DNA of 64,000 bases, taken from Hyphomicrobium_A sp964620915 (GTDB lineage Bacteria > Pseudomonadota > Alphaproteobacteria > Rhizobiales > Hyphomicrobiaceae). Below, in pieces: positions 62,174 to 64,000 of the stretch. How positions within the stretch are numbered: the stretch's first letter is position 1; every line of letters begins with the position of its first letter. The translations under genes and the position numbers were made by a program. Under the pieces are notes generated by a model. That model was not told the origin of the DNA. It searched no databases and worked only from the letters and a program-made list of their open reading frames with translations. Where the stretch lies: positions 21,302 through 85,301 of the forward strand of contig CAZUKP010000004.1 of NCBI GenBank assembly GCA_964620915.1. The letters are read 5' to 3'.

Positions 62174-63469
62174 ATGAACATACCCGAGCGCGTTCGGCCC
62201 ATGGCAGAATCGACAGCGGACATCATGTGCACGATTGGTAAGCGTGCGCGGGCGGCCACGCATGATCTTGCACTCGCCACAACCGACACAAAGAACACGG
62301 CCCTAAAAGCAGCAGCCGAAGCGTTGCGCAATGCGACCTCGGACATTCTCGCGGCCAACGAGAAAGATGTGGCAGCCGCACGAGAAGCCGGCCGGCCGGC
62401 CTCCTTTGTCGACCGCCTGATGCTTGACGAAGGCCGCGTTACCGGAATTGCCAATGGTTTGGAAGAAATCGCCGCTCTGCCCGACCCCGTCGGCACCGTT
62501 CTTGCGGAGTGGACACGGCCGAACGGTCTGGCCTTTCAGCGCGTGCGCGTCCCCCTCGGCGTTATCGGTATCATTTACGAGAGCCGCCCGAACGTTACGG
62601 CCGATGCCGGCGCGCTCGCGCTCAAAGCAGGAAATGCAGCCATTCTGCGCGGCGGCTCGGAAAGCCACCACTCGGCTCAAGCGATTCATGCTTGTCTCTT
62701 GGAGGGATTGAGAGTCGCCAAGCTGCCTGACGCCGCAATCCAACTCGTGCCGACGACGGACCGCGAGGCGGTCGGCCTGATGCTCGCCGGTCTCGACGGC
62801 GCTATTGACGTCATCGTGCCGCGCGGGGGAAAGAGCCTCGTCGAGCGCGTGCAGAAAGAAGCACGCGTACCGGTCTTCGCGCATCTTGAGGGCATTTGCC
62901 ACACCTACGTCGATCGCGATGCCGATCTCGACATGGCGGTGGACATCACGCTGAATGCCAAGATGCGGCGCACAGGGATCTGCGGCGCAACTGAGACGCT
63001 CCTGGTCGACAAGAGCGCGCCTACTGATTTTCTGCCCACCCTCGTTAAAGCATTGCTCGATGCGGGATGCGAAGTGCGTGGCGATACGGCGTCTCAAGAA
63101 ACGGATGCGCGTGTCAAACCGGCGACCGAGGCCGACTGGACCACGGAGTATCTCGATGCGATTATTTCGGTGAAAACCGTTGTTGATGTCGGTGCGGCAA
63201 TCGCACATGTCAATCAGTATGGCACCCATCACACTGACTCGATTATCACCGGAAACAATCAGACGGCAGAGCGATTTTTGAACGCCGTCGACTCTGCGAT
63301 CGTCCTGCACAACGCCTCAACGCAGTTTGCTGATGGCGGTGAGTTCGGCTTCGGCGCGGAGATCGGGATTGCGACGGGCAAGCTGCATGCCCGCGGGCCC
63401 GTGGGTGTCGAGCAACTCACAACCTTCAAGTACATCGTACACGGCTCTGGTCAGACGCGTCCAAAGTAG
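62174..63469 (+). CDS. proA: gamma-glutamyl phosphate reductase
   Basis: 431 residues. NADPH-dependent second step of proline synthesis, aldehyde-dehydrogenase fold. Motifs include GVIGIIYESRPNVTADAG, LKAGNAAILRGG, VPRGGKSLVERV, and MRRTGICGATETLL with the catalytic Cys. ATG at 62174 is usable; MAESTAD at 62204 is an alternative. It is the last plus-strand gene before the rRNA operon. Confidence 0.97.
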   Translation: MNIPERVRPMAESTADIMCTIGKRARAATHDLALATTDTKNTALKAAAEALRNATSDILAANEKDVAAAREAGRPASFVDRLMLDEGRVTGIANGLEEIAALPDPVGTVLAEWTRPNGLAFQRVRVPLGVIGIIYESRPNVTADAGALALKAGNAAILRGGSESHHSAQAIHACLLEGLRVAKLPDAAIQLVPTTDREAVGLMLAGLDGAIDVIVPRGGKSLVERVQKEARVPVFAHLEGICHTYVDRDADLDMAVDITLNAKMRRTGICGATETLLVDKSAPTDFLPTLVKALLDAGCEVRGDTASQETDARVKPATEADWTTEYLDAIISVKTVVDVGAAIAHVNQYGTHHTDSIITGNNQTAERFLNAVDSAIVLHNASTQFADGGEFGFGAEIGIATGKLHARGPVGVEQLTTFKYIVHGSGQTRPK

Positions 63470-63503
63470 CTCACCAACACGCATCGCAATTGCACAAACG
63501 AAA

Positions 63504-63540
63504 ACACCGCCCGGAGCGGCAAAGCTCGGGCGGTGTTTGT
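63504..63540. terminator. bidirectional terminator between proA and the rRNA operon
   Basis: AAACACCGCCC / GGGCGGTGTTT, 11 bp, extended by GAGC/GCTC, with A/T runs on both ends. It should stop both the proBA and the rRNA transcripts. Confidence 0.85.
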
Positions 63541-63635
63541 CGTGAAACAATCGAAGAGGGGATCTGGTCGATGCGGAGCATCGACAATCTGATTGACTTC
63601 TCGCTTGAAGCGATAAGGCGTCTCACTGCTCGGCA

Positions 63636-63752
63636 GACCTGGCAACGACCTACTCTCCCACGTCTTAAGACGCAGTACCATCGGCGCTGGAGCGTTTCAC
63701 GGCCGAGTTCGGGATGGGATCGGGTGCAGCCACTCCGCCATAATCACCAGGT
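63636..63752 (-). rRNA. rrf: 5S ribosomal RNA
   Basis: About 117 nt on the minus strand, from GACCTGGTGATTATGGCGG to GTTGCCAGGTC. It contains the conserved CACCCGATCCCATCCCGAAC and GGGAGAGTAGGTCG elements; the ends pair to form helix I. Exact ends are uncertain by one or two bases. Last gene of an rRNA operon. Confidence 0.95.
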
Positions 63753-63937
63753 CAGCAGAGAAGTGAGACGACTTCTGGTCTTGTCTGAATTCCTACGCCC
63801 ATCAGGCGGCACGACGCTTTCGCGCTGAAAGTGCAGGCCTGCAAGGCAGGCCCGGCACAAGTGCCGCCCTCCCGGAGCAGCCCGCGCGCGTTAGCGCGCG
63901 AATAGGCTGCGTGAGGGATTAGATGAGCATTGCTTAA

Positions 63938-64000
63938 TGAGAGCAATCAAGCCGATCGAGCTATTAGTACCGGTAAGCTGCATGCATTGCTGCACTTCCA
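63938..64000 (-). rRNA. rrl: 23S ribosomal RNA, 3' end (partial)
   Basis: Minus strand, running off the right edge. The segment CTTACCGGTACTAATAGCTC and CGGCTTGATTGCTC is the conserved 3' end of alphaproteobacterial 23S rRNA. The exact 3' end is estimated. The 185 bp between it and 5S holds short GC hairpins but no tRNA. Confidence 0.92.

Overview
The window is chromosomal DNA of an alphaproteobacterium, most likely a Hyphomicrobiales (Rhizobiales) member close to Hyphomicrobium-type PHB-storing, PQQ-using bacteria. Evidence: the phaA/phaR pair, the mtgA-rpmF pair, the rplU-rpmA-GNAT-GNAT-obgE block, alphaproteobacterial-type 5S and 23S sequences, and a PqqA peptide ending much like that of Methylobacterium. 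The species is inferred, not proven. The sequence is a draft scaffold with three N gaps (2067-2076, 27810-27909, 30030-30129).

Layout. 1-7 kb: PHB thiolase and regulator, L32, peptidoglycan glycosyltransferase, and the isoprenoid genes ispA and ispG. 7-9.3 kb: zinc operon zur-znuC-znuB with a candidate Zur site on its promoter. 9.5-16 kb: an atypical thiolase, a 1093-residue membrane/coiled-coil protein of unknown function, and a VWA protein. 16-20 kb: fluoride exporter with DUF190 partner, and a membrane adenylate cyclase carrying a 2Fe-2S domain. 20-26 kb: photolyase, GNAT, OPT transporter, small secreted proteins. 26-32.5 kb: a giant repeat-built trimeric autotransporter, broken by assembly gaps, beside a GT25 glycosyltransferase. 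32.6-41.2 kb: MscK-type channel, then a regulator, aldehyde dehydrogenase and acetyl-CoA synthetase group that fits oxidation of ethanol/acetaldehyde to acetyl-CoA. 41.4-44.7 kb: ppa, then a compact ligase-GNAT-ACP operon bracketed by a duplicated piece of the tRNA-Ser 3' end. 44.8-51.3 kb: membrane, regulatory and hydrolase genes. 51.6-54.5 kb: rplU-rpmA-GNAT-GNAT-obgE. 54.5-60.9 kb: an accessory block (Cys-nucleophile hydrolase, FAD oxidase, orphan pqqA, DCC/lipase-maturation fusion, FAD monooxygenase). 61-63.5 kb: proBA. 63.6-64 kb: end of an rRNA operon on the minus strand.

Most noteworthy: (1) the tRNA-Ser 3'-end repeat bracketing an adenylation/ACP/acyltransferase operon, which looks like a minimal genomic island; (2) an orphan pqqA with its own promoter and leader hairpin, in a block that separates obgE from proB; (3) a membrane, ferredoxin-like and class III cyclase fusion; (4) an exact 55-bp overlap across one assembly gap whose removal restores the autotransporter reading frame; (5) a thiolase lacking two catalytic motifs; (6) AcoR-like and GbsR-like regulators, each with a clear inverted-repeat candidate operator.
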